Below, in pieces: positions 23,681-32,230 of a stretch of DNA of 64,000 nucleotides. Under the pieces are notes generated by a model. The model searched no databases. It saw only the letters and a program-made list of their open reading frames with translations, and had not been told where the DNA came from. The DNA is taken from positions 186,001-250,000 of the forward strand of contig NZ_JAFKCV010000004.1 in assembly GCF_017254865.1 (NCBI RefSeq), in the 5' to 3' direction. This stretch comes from Bowmanella dokdonensis. Lineage in GTDB: Bacteria > Pseudomonadota > Gammaproteobacteria > Enterobacterales > Alteromonadaceae. Numbering within the stretch: position 1 is the stretch's first letter; each line of letters begins with the position of its first letter. The position numbers were made by a program, and so were the translations under genes.

Positions 23681-24904
23681 TCAAAAGACAAAGTCGAGCG
23701 TGGCGCTGAACAGGCCCACTGTGCCACCAGGCTCAAAGCCTGGCTGATCATTTGCCAGCACGCCTTCAGAACCGGCACCCAGATTAATGTGCTCGTACTG
23801 CATTTTGAGGGCAATGCTGTGGGCAAAGTCCCATCTCAAGCCGACGGCGACACGCGTTTGAATGGCGGCATCAGCCAGGATTTCGTTTAACAAGGCATTC
23901 AGGGGCCGGGCTTGCGGTATATCCAGCCCCGGGTGAGAGGTCATGCCGTAAAAATTACGTCGGGCCAAAGTCAGGTAGGGGGTGACAGGACCAAAACGAT
24001 AGCCGCCGGTGAGGTACCAACCGCGAGTGTCACCGACCAGAGTACGGCTACGATTACGCGCCCATTCGCCCAGAATAAACCAGTCACCGGTATCATAACG
24101 ACCCCCCAGGGTCATGATTTCAAAGCGCTTGTCATCGATATCGAATTGCTGGGCTATCGCCTCCCCCGCCGGTCCGAAGGCGCTGTACGCGTTAAACAGG
24201 TTATCAAAAGCGTCTATAGTCAGGCGGGTATTCGTGTAACTGGCAAACACCGTTAACGCCCGCCACTCAAGCGTGTTTGCCAGGGTCAAGGCGTTATCTG
24301 CCTCAACCTCAAAGGACGGGGCTTTTACTGTTTTCCCACCGTAGACCAGTTGCAAAGTATTGGTGGCCTGATCCAGACGGGAGCGGTACAACAGGCTCAG
24401 ACCGTCGATATTGCTAACGGGTACCAACTGGTAGACTTCCGGGGGGGGACGGCTGGTGGCGTTGGCATAGCCTACCTTGCGGTATTCTGAGGTCATAAAG
24501 GATGGCAAAACCATGCGTCCCGCACGCAATTCCAGATCCTGACTGAGATTGAGATTCAGGTTTGCCCACTCTAATTCCGGAGAGTAGCTGCCGTCGTACT
24601 GCTGTTCGAAAATCACCTGAACCACGCCAGAGACTGTTGAGCTGGCGTCAGTTGATACCTGAAGACCCAGCTTGGAATCTACCTTGACGCTCCACTGGTT
24701 ACTGAAGCCGGCGCCTTCGGGTACCAGCAGGCTGGATACAAAATCCGCCCGTTCTTCATTGGAGTGCACCACTCCCAACGTACCGAAGCCGTCCAGCCGC
24801 AGAGGCGAGGGCTCGGTCGTTTGAGCCGTGGCAAACGGAGCCATGGCTGCGACCAGGCACGCAATAATCGCATGCCGGGGGAGGGTGATTATGGTGAGGG
24901 ACAT
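23681..24904 (-). CDS. Outer-membrane porin-like protein
   Basis: A 407-residue protein with a signal peptide (ending PFATAQ) and long beta strands typical of a 16-18 strand porin (for example ELRAGRMVLPSFMTSEYR; TLGGRYDTGDWFILGEWAR), ending in Phe (ATLDFVF). No specificity loop can be assigned. It is the first gene of the porin / binding protein / GGDEF-EAL set, and the gap to the next gene is 9 bases. The upstream region holds a TATAAA-like box near 24967 and no clear Pho box. Confidence 0.75.
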   Translation of the reverse strand: MSLTIITLPRHAIIACLVAAMAPFATAQTTEPSPLRLDGFGTLGVVHSNEERADFVSSLLVPEGAGFSNQWSVKVDSKLGLQVSTDASSTVSGVVQVIFEQQYDGSYSPELEWANLNLNLSQDLELRAGRMVLPSFMTSEYRKVGYANATSRPPPEVYQLVPVSNIDGLSLLYRSRLDQATNTLQLVYGGKTVKAPSFEVEADNALTLANTLEWRALTVFASYTNTRLTIDAFDNLFNAYSAFGPAGEAIAQQFDIDDKRFEIMTLGGRYDTGDWFILGEWARNRSRTLVGDTRGWYLTGGYRFGPVTPYLTLARRNFYGMTSHPGLDIPQARPLNALLNEILADAAIQTRVAVGLRWDFAHSIALKMQYEHINLGAGSEGVLANDQPGFEPGGTVGLFSATLDFVF

Positions 24905-25021
24905 AGCGAATTAACCTTTGGACATTCAGTCAACATTCATTGGATTGTAACAGAGAGCTATTTTTATACCGTCTCCAGGCACAGCAAGCAGGGACGATAC
25001 TTGGGTTCATTCTGGCACAGC

Positions 25022-25051
25022 AACAAAGCCCTGCAAATCCAGGGTTTTGTT
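25022..25051. terminator. Bidirectional hairpin terminator downstream of nspC
   Basis: AACAAAGCCCTG and CAGGGTTTTGTT form a 12-arm inverted repeat around a six-base loop. It follows the nspC stop by 18 bases on the minus strand; the A and T flanks make it usable in both directions. Confidence 0.65.
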
Positions 25052-25069
25052 CAGTATTAGTCTAGTAAT

Positions 25070-26212
25070 TCAGGACAGCTTATCCCGGAAATCCTCATAC
25101 TCAAACTTGCGCACCAGCTCAAAGCTTCCGTCTTTATGCAGGATGCCGATAGACGGATGCTCCACGCCGTTAAAGAAGGTGGTTTTGACCATGGTGTAGT
25201 GGATCATGTCCTCGAAAATAATCCGCTCACCCACCTGAAGTTCGTGATCGAAGCTGTATTTCTCAATCACATCGCCGGCCAGGCAGGAGTTGCCGCCAAG
25301 CCGGTAGGTGTAGGCCTTTTCATCCGGCAGACCGGCGCCGCGGATAACCGGGCGGTAGGGCATTTCCAGCACATCCGGCATATGGGCGGTGGCGGAAATA
25401 TCCAAAATGGCGATAGGTCCGTCGTTATGTACTATATCCACCACCTCGGCCACCAGTGGACCGGTCTGCCAGGCCACGGCTGAGCCGGGTTCGAGGATAA
25501 TCTCCAGGTCGTATTTTTCCCGGAAGGCCCTAAGGGTCTTGATCAGATGGTCCACATCGTAACCCTGGCGGGTCATCAGATGGCCGCCGCCCAGATTCAG
25601 CCATTTGAGCTTGGGCAGATACTTAGCAAAACGCTGTTCCACCGCAGCCAGGGTGCGCTCGGCAGCAAAGGAGTCGCATTCGCATAAGTTATGCACATGG
25701 AATCCGTCGATACCGCTTAAGTCCACCCCTTCCAGATCCTTCGCCATCACACCCAGACGCGAGCCGGGAGCACTGGGATCATAGAGTTCGGTTTCGGCCT
25801 CACGGTGTTCAGGATTGATGCGAAGGCCCATGGAAATACCGGCCTTGGCCACCTGCTCCTTGTAACGCTGCCATTGGGTGAGGCTGTTAAAGGAAATGTG
25901 GTTGACCAACTGACACAGTTCGTCAATATCCCCCTGCTTATAGGCCGGTGAGTAGGCATGCACTTCCTTGCCCATCTCAAATTTGGCCAGTTTGGCTTCC
26001 CATACTGAGCTGGCGGTGCAGCCTTGCAGATACTTGCCTACCAGCGGGAAGGTGGACCACATGGAAAAGCCCTTCAGGGCCAGGATAATGCTGACACCGG
26101 CCTCATCCTGCACCCGCTTCATCAACTGCAGGTTTGCTTCAAGCTTTGCTTCCTCACACACATAGCAGGGAGAGGGAATATCGGGATTCATTATGGGATC
26201 GTTCAAAGTCAC
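25070..26212 (-). CDS. nspC: Carboxynorspermidine decarboxylase
   Basis: A 380-residue PLP enzyme of the alanine-racemase fold type that decarboxylates carboxynorspermidine to norspermidine (or carboxyspermidine to spermidine). The PLP-lysine lies in IILALKGFSMW (about residues 41-51). Other family motifs are GLRINPEH, DGFHVHNLCE and LNLGGGHLMTRQGY, with GGNSCLAGD near the C-terminus. A GAGGAGG site adjoins the annotated GTG, so a TTG two codons inside may be used. It follows the carboxynorspermidine synthase gene by 89 bases on the same strand. Norspermidine made by this pathway affects biofilm formation in Vibrio. Confidence 0.92.
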   Translation of the reverse strand: MTLNDPIMNPDIPSPCYVCEEAKLEANLQLMKRVQDEAGVSIILALKGFSMWSTFPLVGKYLQGCTASSVWEAKLAKFEMGKEVHAYSPAYKQGDIDELCQLVNHISFNSLTQWQRYKEQVAKAGISMGLRINPEHREAETELYDPSAPGSRLGVMAKDLEGVDLSGIDGFHVHNLCECDSFAAERTLAAVEQRFAKYLPKLKWLNLGGGHLMTRQGYDVDHLIKTLRAFREKYDLEIILEPGSAVAWQTGPLVAEVVDIVHNDGPIAILDISATAHMPDVLEMPYRPVIRGAGLPDEKAYTYRLGGNSCLAGDVIEKYSFDHELQVGERIIFEDMIHYTMVKTTFFNGVEHPSIGILHKDGSFELVRKFEYEDFRDKLS

Positions 26213-26301
26213 CCTCCTCAGACAATAACCACAGAGTCACTTAAGCACACGGAGTGGGGAAGGCAATTCCCGGTGTACTCCGTGCGCCTGTGGTGAGTTT
26301 G

Positions 26302-27501
26302 TTACTTCTTAAACGGGCTGTCGCATTCCAGCACATGCCAGGGCAGGCCGTGCTTGTTGAGCATGTCCATAAAAGGATCCGGATCGAACTGCTCCATGTT
26401 CCACACACCGGGCTTCTTCCAGGTGCCATTTAACATCAGGGCCGCGCCAATCATCGCCGGTACGCCGGTGGTGTAAGATACCGCCTGGGCGCCCACTTCC
26501 TCGTGGCAGGCATGGTGGTCACAGTTGTTGTAGATAAAGATGGTCTTTTCCTTACCATCCTTAATCCCGGTAATGTAAGTACCGATACAGGTCTGACCCT
26601 GGTAACCCTCAGACAGGGAGCCCGGGTTGGGCAGCACGGCTTTGAGGAATTCCAGCGGTACGATTTTCTGGCCCTGGAAGTCGATGGGCTCGATGCTGGT
26701 CATGCCGATACCTTCCAGTACCCGCAGGTGAGTCAGGTAGGCTTCACCGAACGTCATCCAGAAACGGGCACGCTTGAGGGTGGGGAAATGCTTGACCAGT
26801 GACTCCAGCTCTTCGTGGAACATCAGGTAAGAGGCGCGCACGCCGATATTCTGGTAATCCAGATCTTCACGCACCGACAACGGATCGGTTTCTTTCCACT
26901 GGCCATTCTCCCAGTAGCGCCCACGCTGGGTGATCTCGCGGATATTGATTTCCGGGTTGAAGTTGGTGGCAAAGGCTTTGCCATGGTCGCCGCCGTTACA
27001 GTCGACGATATCCAGATAGTGGATTTCGTCGAAATAATGCTTGGCCGCATAGGCGGTGTAGACATTGGTCACACCCGGATCGAAGCCGCTGCCCAGCAGC
27101 GCCATCAGGCCGGCTTTTTCGAACTTGTCCTGATACGCCCACTGCCAGGAATATTCGAACTTGGCTTCATCTTTGGGCTCGTAGTTGGCGGTATCCAGAT
27201 AGTCCACGCCGGTTTCCAGGCAGGCATCCATGATGGGCAGATCCTGGTATGGCAGGGCCAGGTTGATAACCAGATCCGGCTGGACCTTGCGGATCAGTGC
27301 CGCCACCTGGCTGGCATCGTCTGCATCAACGGCGAACACGCCTTTGACCCGGTCGGCGCCGCACTCTTTTTGCAGGGCTTCACATTTCGACAGGGTGCGG
27401 CTGGCCAGATAGATTTCATCAAAGTGCTCGGGCAGGCGAGCGCACTTCTTGACGGTAACTGTGCTGACACCACCGGCGCCGATGATCAAAACGCGAGACA
27501 T
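26302..27501 (-). CDS. Carboxynorspermidine/carboxyspermidine dehydrogenase (saccharopine dehydrogenase family)
   Basis: A 399-residue enzyme of the saccharopine dehydrogenase superfamily. The N-terminal Rossmann motif is VLIIGAGGVSTVTVKKCARL. A long central region holds GSGFDPGVTNVY and the substrate part (DCNGGDHGKAFATN). Condenses aspartate semialdehyde with diaminopropane or putrescine using NADPH. AAGAGGAT precedes the ATG. Placement directly upstream of nspC identifies the substrate class; the family also contains lysine-forming enzymes, so the exact diamine is inferred. Confidence 0.9.
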   Translation of the reverse strand: MSRVLIIGAGGVSTVTVKKCARLPEHFDEIYLASRTLSKCEALQKECGADRVKGVFAVDADDASQVAALIRKVQPDLVINLALPYQDLPIMDACLETGVDYLDTANYEPKDEAKFEYSWQWAYQDKFEKAGLMALLGSGFDPGVTNVYTAYAAKHYFDEIHYLDIVDCNGGDHGKAFATNFNPEINIREITQRGRYWENGQWKETDPLSVREDLDYQNIGVRASYLMFHEELESLVKHFPTLKRARFWMTFGEAYLTHLRVLEGIGMTSIEPIDFQGQKIVPLEFLKAVLPNPGSLSEGYQGQTCIGTYITGIKDGKEKTIFIYNNCDHHACHEEVGAQAVSYTTGVPAMIGAALMLNGTWKKPGVWNMEQFDPDPFMDMLNKHGLPWHVLECDSPFKK

Positions 27502-27697
27502 AAGGCATTATCCTCTTGGTTTATGTTCTGTGACCAGTCACGTTGCGCGTTACTGGCCGGATCATAAGCGCCTGCTATAAGACGCAAAACGCTGCATGCT
27601 AACAGCTATTTTCAAACTGGCAATAGCCGTATGGCAATTGCCGTCAGACATTAACCTTAGAATATTCGTGCTTGATTACCAATTGAGGTCAGTTCCC

Positions 27698-27922
27698 TTA
27701 GGGCTCCGTTTGTTCATAGCTGAACACCTCCGTCAACGGTTTGTTGAAGACTCTGGAAATTTTAAAGGCCAGTTCCAGGGAAGGTGAGTACTTATTGGCC
27801 TCCAGCGACATGATGGTCTGGCGGGTCACGCCGGCTGCCTTGGCCAGAGCGGCCTGGGTCATCTCGTCATGTTCAAAGCGCAGACGGCGTATCTGATTGT
27901 GAATCTTGCCCTGAATGCCCAT
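27698..27922 (-). CDS. Small XRE-family helix-turn-helix regulator
   Basis: A 74-residue protein that is essentially one helix-turn-helix (about residues 10-65: EMTQAALAKAAGVTRQTIMSLEANKYSP). It resembles the YozG/ImmA-linked group of short regulators. The ATG overlaps the stop of the membrane protein gene by one base (TGATG), so the two are coupled. Probably regulates its own operon through the AT-rich palindromes at 28.4-28.6 kb. Confidence 0.85.
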   Translation of the reverse strand: MGIQGKIHNQIRRLRFEHDEMTQAALAKAAGVTRQTIMSLEANKYSPSLELAFKISRVFNKPLTEVFSYEQTEP

Positions 27923-28395
27923 CAAATACCCCGGCGATACAGATAAAGCTGGGTAACGGACTTGGCGGTACTCGACAGCAGCAGGATCACCAGCAGCGCA
28001 TGGGCACAAAGCATGGGGGTAAAGCTCAAAAAAGGCATGACAGAAGCATGCCAGTCGATGGCGTTGATGATCAGATGCCCAATCAGCAGGGCGACGGCGC
28101 CAAACAGTACCCCGTAGGCGATACTGTTAGCTTTGGCCTCTATCTGATAATCCCGTTCATCCCTGGGCTCCTCTTCACCGCTGCGCCAGCGGATCCAACC
28201 GAACAACAGAATAGACGCGAGAATGCTGAGAATAATGACTTTCAGGATCAGCTGGCCCATCTGTTCGCTGGGCTCTGTAAGACCGGTTTCCATCCCTGCC
28301 AGTTCGCTGAAGTAATACAGGGTCACGAGCAAATCCAGGGTCAGCGTCGCCAGGATATTCTGCTCTCGGGTGGACAGGTGTTGAAGTGACAACAT
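27922..28395 (-). CDS. Four-TM membrane protein, DUF2178-like
   Basis: A 157-residue integral membrane protein with four hydrophobic segments (about 14-31, 47-66, 94-113, 121-143). A conserved polar loop between the second and third, EEEPRDERDYQIEAKANSIAYG, is like that of DUF2178 proteins paired with small XRE regulators. It is first in a two-gene operon with the regulator and may be its membrane partner. A palindromic operator-like site lies upstream. Confidence 0.7.
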   Translation of the reverse strand: MLSLQHLSTREQNILATLTLDLLVTLYYFSELAGMETGLTEPSEQMGQLILKVIILSILASILLFGWIRWRSGEEEPRDERDYQIEAKANSIAYGVLFGAVALLIGHLIINAIDWHASVMPFLSFTPMLCAHALLVILLLSSTAKSVTQLYLYRRGI

Positions 28396-28447
28396 GTGTT
28401 ATTTCCTTGCAGAGGTGGTTTTCTGAACAACACAAAAGGTAATCTAC

Positions 28448-28464
28448 TTTACACTAAAAGTAAA
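28448..28464. promoter_or_regulatory. Palindromic operator candidate upstream of the membrane protein/XRE operon
   Basis: TTTAC, a seven-base spacer and GTAAA form a palindrome in a very AT-rich stretch (28440-28500). Further ACTTTT repeats lie to the right. It sits 53 bases before the operon ATG and could be the binding site of the XRE protein. Confidence 0.4.
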
Positions 28465-28572
28465 AAATATATTACTTAATGTATTTTATTTCTTACTTTT
28501 TATCCAGGAAGCCAGTTTGGTCAAACCCACCAGTTAATGGGCTAATCACCCGGGCGATTCAGAGGATGAAAT

Positions 28573-28589
28573 TTTAACTTACTGTTAAA
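28573..28589. promoter_or_regulatory. Palindrome upstream of the LiaF-like gene
   Basis: TTTAAC, five bases, GTTAAA: a perfect six-base inverted repeat, 80 bases before the LiaF-like ATG. Its pattern is related to the site at 28448, suggesting shared regulation of the divergent genes. Confidence 0.35.
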
Positions 28590-28669
28590 TATGAGTTTAT
28601 TATTTGGCTTAAGGCTTGCTTACAGTCTACGAATTGCCAAGATGCAGGTATCAACCAAGAGGATGAATT

Positions 28670-29329
28670 ATGCCGGTGCCATTACAGGATCGTCCCATTG
28701 ACAATGTCAGGGAAGAAGTCATAGACAAGCTGATATATAACTATGGTCAAGGAAGCTTGTCGCTGGAGGCTTTCGAACGTCGTCTGGATATCGCCATCCA
28801 GAGCAGCGATGCTCAGGAGATTGACGCCCAGGCCAGGGATCTGCCCCATCAGGTGACAGAGCAATACCAGCAATCCCGATCCCAGGCCTTTGACGTGAAA
28901 TTTGACGCCGGCCAGGAGGCAGACAACGAAACCATCGTCAGTGTGCTGGGGGTGGGGGGGACGGATCGCAGCGGCGCCTGGGTGGTACCAAGGGAAATCC
29001 GCAGCCTGAGTATTCTTGGCGGTTCCAATCTGGATTTCAGCCAGGCGGTATTTACCAGCCAACAGGTGACCATCAAGGTATTTTGCCTGTTCGGCGGCGA
29101 TAATATCTATGTGCCTGAAAACGTCAATGTGGTCTCCAAAGCCTTCTGTATTCTGGGTGGCAATAATATTGACCTGCCTCCCGTGATTAACCGGCGTCAG
29201 GTACCGACCCTCATTATCGAAGGCCTTGTGCTGTTCGGCGGAGTCAATGTCAAAATAAAACGGACCATCAGGGAACGGCTGGTTTCCTTCGCCCGGCAGG
29301 TCAGGCAACTGGTGGGCACGGATAAGTAG
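28670..29329 (+). CDS. DUF1707/LiaF-like envelope-stress protein
   Basis: A 219-residue soluble protein. Residues about 5-65 look like DUF1707 (YNYGQGSLSLEAFERRLDIA). The rest resembles the C-terminal domain of LiaF-type cell-wall-active antibiotic response proteins: repeated beta segments VVPREIRSLSILGGSNLDFS, VFCLFGGDNIYVPENVN, FCILGGNNID and LVLFGGVNVKIK. There is no membrane segment. Divergent from the membrane protein/XRE pair. A role in envelope stress is inferred from family. Confidence 0.75.
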   Translation: MPVPLQDRPIDNVREEVIDKLIYNYGQGSLSLEAFERRLDIAIQSSDAQEIDAQARDLPHQVTEQYQQSRSQAFDVKFDAGQEADNETIVSVLGVGGTDRSGAWVVPREIRSLSILGGSNLDFSQAVFTSQQVTIKVFCLFGGDNIYVPENVNVVSKAFCILGGNNIDLPPVINRRQVPTLIIEGLVLFGGVNVKIKRTIRERLVSFARQVRQLVGTDK

Positions 29330-29338
29330 TGCGGGCAA

Positions 29339-30700
29339 CTAAACCAGGTTGTTTTGCCGGCTTTCCCGGGCGTGCACATGGCTGTGATGCCAGTGTTTCT
29401 GCTGCCAGCGACGATGGAAGATAAACGCCCGGCCTGATTCGTCGATCACCGCAGAGAGCAGCAGACCCGCCACCCCCCAGTCCAGTACAAAGGCCATCAG
29501 GTAGGCCAGAGGCAGGGCCACGGCCCAGGTAAACAGCGGTCCCACCCAGGAGATGTACCAGCCATCGCCGGTGGCGCGCAGGTTAAAGCCGGTCATGATG
29601 TTGATGGTACGGCCCGGCTCAGACAAGCCGGCCAGGGCGAACCACCAGAAGGCGCCGGCCAGCAGCTTCTCATTGTCCGTATACAGGCTCATGATGGGAT
29701 GATGCAGCAGCGTCAGCAACAGAGCCACCAGTCCGGTGCCCCACAGGGCGGCCCGAAGGCTCTGGCGCAATTGTTGATCCGCCTTGTCCATCTCACCGCT
29801 GCCGACCTTCTGGGTCACCAGTATCTGAGTGGCGGTGGTGAGGGCTACCGAAATAATCAGCCCCAGCATAAAGGTATTGAAAGTATAGATTTTGGCGGCC
29901 AGTGCCTGCGGCCCCAGTTTAGCTGCCAGACTGTTAAGCACCACCATATTGATGTCAAAGGATAAAGGCTCGATGGCACTGGGAGCAGCGATCCGAGCGA
30001 GGTTGTGGCTGACCGAACTGAAATTGCTGCCCAGATCTGCCCGGCTGACCCTTAAGTTGAGGTTGAAGGCGATAGCCAGCAGGCTCACCAGTACACCCAG
30101 GCTTGAGGCGATCACACTGGCCCAGGCCACACCTGCGATACCATATTCAGGCAGGCCAAACAGTTGAAACACCACAATGCAGTTGCCAGCCAGGTTGGCG
30201 ATGAAATACACCAGATTGGCGAGCAGGTTCCATCCCGGCAGGCCATACATATTGAGAATGGATTGGCAGATGGCCTTGCCGCACCAGACCAGCACCAGGG
30301 CAAAGGCAATGTGCAGATACGTCTGTGCGTCCAGGCCAATCTGGCCCCTCAGGCCCATCAGCTGCGTGATATCTTCGGCAAACAGACATAAGAGACCGGC
30401 CACCAGACCGGCCAGCAGTATCGACCAGAGGGCAAAAATCCAGATAGTGGCATTGGCCCTGGCGTAATTGCCCGCGCCGATGCGCTGGTTGGCGATACTG
30501 GCACCGGCAAACACTGTCACCCAGATCAAATTGCCGCACAGAAACAGTACCGGGGTCAGGGCGCCGGCGGCCGAGGCGGCCGAATCGCTGATGATACTGA
30601 GGAAGATGGTATCCAGTAGCGGCACCATAAACTGCAGCGCCTGCTCCAGAAGCAAAGGTTTACTCAGTCCCCAGAGGCCTTTTTGTTGTGCCTGACTCAC
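29339..30700 (-). CDS. MATE-family multidrug/cation antiporter
   Basis: A 453-residue, 12-TM protein. Starts with GTG and has GAGAAGG upstream. N-terminal half WGLSKPLLLEQALQFMVPLLD and second-half symmetry (FDINMVVLNSLAAKLGPQAL; GFNLRATGDGWYISW) fit the MATE fold, which exports drugs or metabolites with Na+ or H+ entry. Convergent with the LiaF-like gene, and 50 bases from the divergent AGE-family gene. Substrate unknown. Confidence 0.88.
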   Translation of the reverse strand: MSQAQQKGLWGLSKPLLLEQALQFMVPLLDTIFLSIISDSAASAAGALTPVLFLCGNLIWVTVFAGASIANQRIGAGNYARANATIWIFALWSILLAGLVAGLLCLFAEDITQLMGLRGQIGLDAQTYLHIAFALVLVWCGKAICQSILNMYGLPGWNLLANLVYFIANLAGNCIVVFQLFGLPEYGIAGVAWASVIASSLGVLVSLLAIAFNLNLRVSRADLGSNFSSVSHNLARIAAPSAIEPLSFDINMVVLNSLAAKLGPQALAAKIYTFNTFMLGLIISVALTTATQILVTQKVGSGEMDKADQQLRQSLRAALWGTGLVALLLTLLHHPIMSLYTDNEKLLAGAFWWFALAGLSEPGRTINIMTGFNLRATGDGWYISWVGPLFTWAVALPLAYLMAFVLDWGVAGLLLSAVIDESGRAFIFHRRWQQKHWHHSHVHARESRQNNLV

Positions 30701-30794
30701 ATGCCTTCTCGCTGTTTGATTTAATTATCGTGAAGCGGCTTGCACAAATGTGCGGTCCCTTTATGATCCAGGCTCATCTGCCATCAGACAAGTA

Positions 30795-31961
30795 ATGCAT
30801 GCCATGAGCCTTTCCCCTTCTCTTATACAGGCAACAGAGCAATTTAAAAACTGGATGCAAACGTATGCGCTGCCCCTTTGGGTGCAACAGGGCATAGAAT
30901 CGTCTTCCGGGGCGGCATTTGAGACGATGCTGATGGACGGGAGTGCCGATGTGCAGGCGGATCGCCGTACCCGGGTTCAGGCCAGGCAGATGTTTGTGTT
31001 TGCCGCTGCCACTGAAATGGGCTGGCTTCAACAGGGCAGCGCTCTGGTCACCGGCATTCAGCAATATCTGGACAGATTTGCCCGTCATCCCAAACAACAA
31101 GGGGCTTACGCCTTTAAGCTGGACGCACGGCATCAGATAGTGGATGCACGGCTGGATACCTATGACTGCGCTTTTTTCCTGCTGGCCTGGGCTTATCAGT
31201 ACAAGACTCAGGGGATGCTGGACGCGAGCAAGCGGGCCGACAGGCTGATGCTGATGCTGAACAGCCGGTTCAGGGGTGCCAACGGCGGTTGGCTGGAAGG
31301 CGATTATCCCGCTACCCGGCGACAGAACCCGCATATGCACTTGTTTGAGGCTTTTCTGGCCTGGTATGAAGTCAGCGGCGAGGAAATCTGGCTTGAGCGC
31401 GCCGGACAGGTATTCAGCCTGTTCGAAAGACATTTCTTCGATGCCAAACAACAGGTGCTTTACGAATATTTCGATGACCAGCTTAACCCGTTGCCGGCGG
31501 CCCAGGGCCAGGTGGTTGAGCCCGGCCACCATATGGAATGGGTCTGGCTGCTGCGACAGTACCAGAAGCATAGCGACGTGAAGGTGGATGGATACTGTCA
31601 GGCCCTGTATGACAAAGCGTTAAATTGTGGCCTGGATAAACAGACCGGTCTGCTGGTGGATGAAATGGATGCTCAGGGGCGGGTGGTCAAGGCCTCTAAG
31701 CGGCTCTGGACAGTGACGGAACTGATCAAGGCACATCTGGCCCAGGCTGACGTGGGGTTGCAAGGCGCAGAAGAAGAGGCCGCCAGCAGCATCCAGGCCC
31801 TGATTCAATATCACCTGAACACCCAGGTGCCGGGTTTTTATATCGAGCGTCTGGATGAACGGAATCGGCCCATGGATCAGCCCGCGCCGGCGACTTCCAT
31901 GTATCATCTGATGATGGCCTGCCGGGAAGCCGTGCTCTACTGCAATCAGCATTGCCTCTGA
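30795..31961 (+). CDS. AGE-family epimerase/isomerase
   Basis: A 388-residue (alpha/alpha)6-barrel protein of the N-acylglucosamine 2-epimerase/mannose isomerase family. Family features: VQADRRTRVQARQMFVFAAA (residues about 38-57), RQNPHMHLFEAFLAWYEVSG, and GHHMEWVWLL with two candidate catalytic His. Likely interconverts a sugar such as mannose/fructose or a hexosamine. Start uncertain: ATG at 30795 or 30804; upstream GTG at 30750 is in frame. No sugar operon is nearby. Confidence 0.8.
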   Translation: MHAMSLSPSLIQATEQFKNWMQTYALPLWVQQGIESSSGAAFETMLMDGSADVQADRRTRVQARQMFVFAAATEMGWLQQGSALVTGIQQYLDRFARHPKQQGAYAFKLDARHQIVDARLDTYDCAFFLLAWAYQYKTQGMLDASKRADRLMLMLNSRFRGANGGWLEGDYPATRRQNPHMHLFEAFLAWYEVSGEEIWLERAGQVFSLFERHFFDAKQQVLYEYFDDQLNPLPAAQGQVVEPGHHMEWVWLLRQYQKHSDVKVDGYCQALYDKALNCGLDKQTGLLVDEMDAQGRVVKASKRLWTVTELIKAHLAQADVGLQGAEEEAASSIQALIQYHLNTQVPGFYIERLDERNRPMDQPAPATSMYHLMMACREAVLYCNQHCL

Positions 31962-32041
31962 TTACATAATTGACGGGGTATTTGTTCTGAACGGCACTGA
32001 TATGCCTTTAACTCCCAACTTCGGGTAAACTGCGGGCCGTT

Positions 32042-32209
32042 TTACGCCTGCCGTACAAGAAAGATATAGGTATCGGCACTCTGGTTGATACCATGTTGCC
32101 TTATTCGATGATCTTTTTCGTGGGCTGGACGCTACTCTTCTATCTTTGGGTGTTTGCGCTCGGTATGCCGGGGAGCAGGGCGCTGCCACCTATTACCAGC
32201 CGTAATTAA
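32042..32209 (+). pseudogene. AbgT-family transporter C-terminal remnant
   Basis: The frame ends at TAA 32207-32209 and reads ...RLPYKKDIGIGTLVDTML then PYSMIFFVGWTLLFYLW, the last transmembrane part of AbgT (p-aminobenzoyl-glutamate) transporters, where KKDxGIGTLxxxMLPYS is a conserved segment. The remaining ~450 residues are missing: upstream, the frame has a TAA at 32009 and then the end of the AGE gene. An ATG at 32092 could start a 38-residue peptide but I see no sign of it being functional. It is a gene-loss remnant. Confidence 0.65.
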
Positions 32210-32230
32210 ACGGGATTCAGGGAGTTTTTG

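Noticed and set aside
24905-25010. Pho box upstream of the porin operon
   Set aside because: The CTGTTACAATCC stretch is too far from the two-unit consensus to support phosphate control.
26230-26285. CCACAGAGTCACTTAAGCAC inverted stretch before nspC as a specific regulatory hairpin
   Set aside because: It resembles a generic 'cacagag/ctgtgg' low-complexity repeat also seen near 15.63 kb, so I do not assign it a role.
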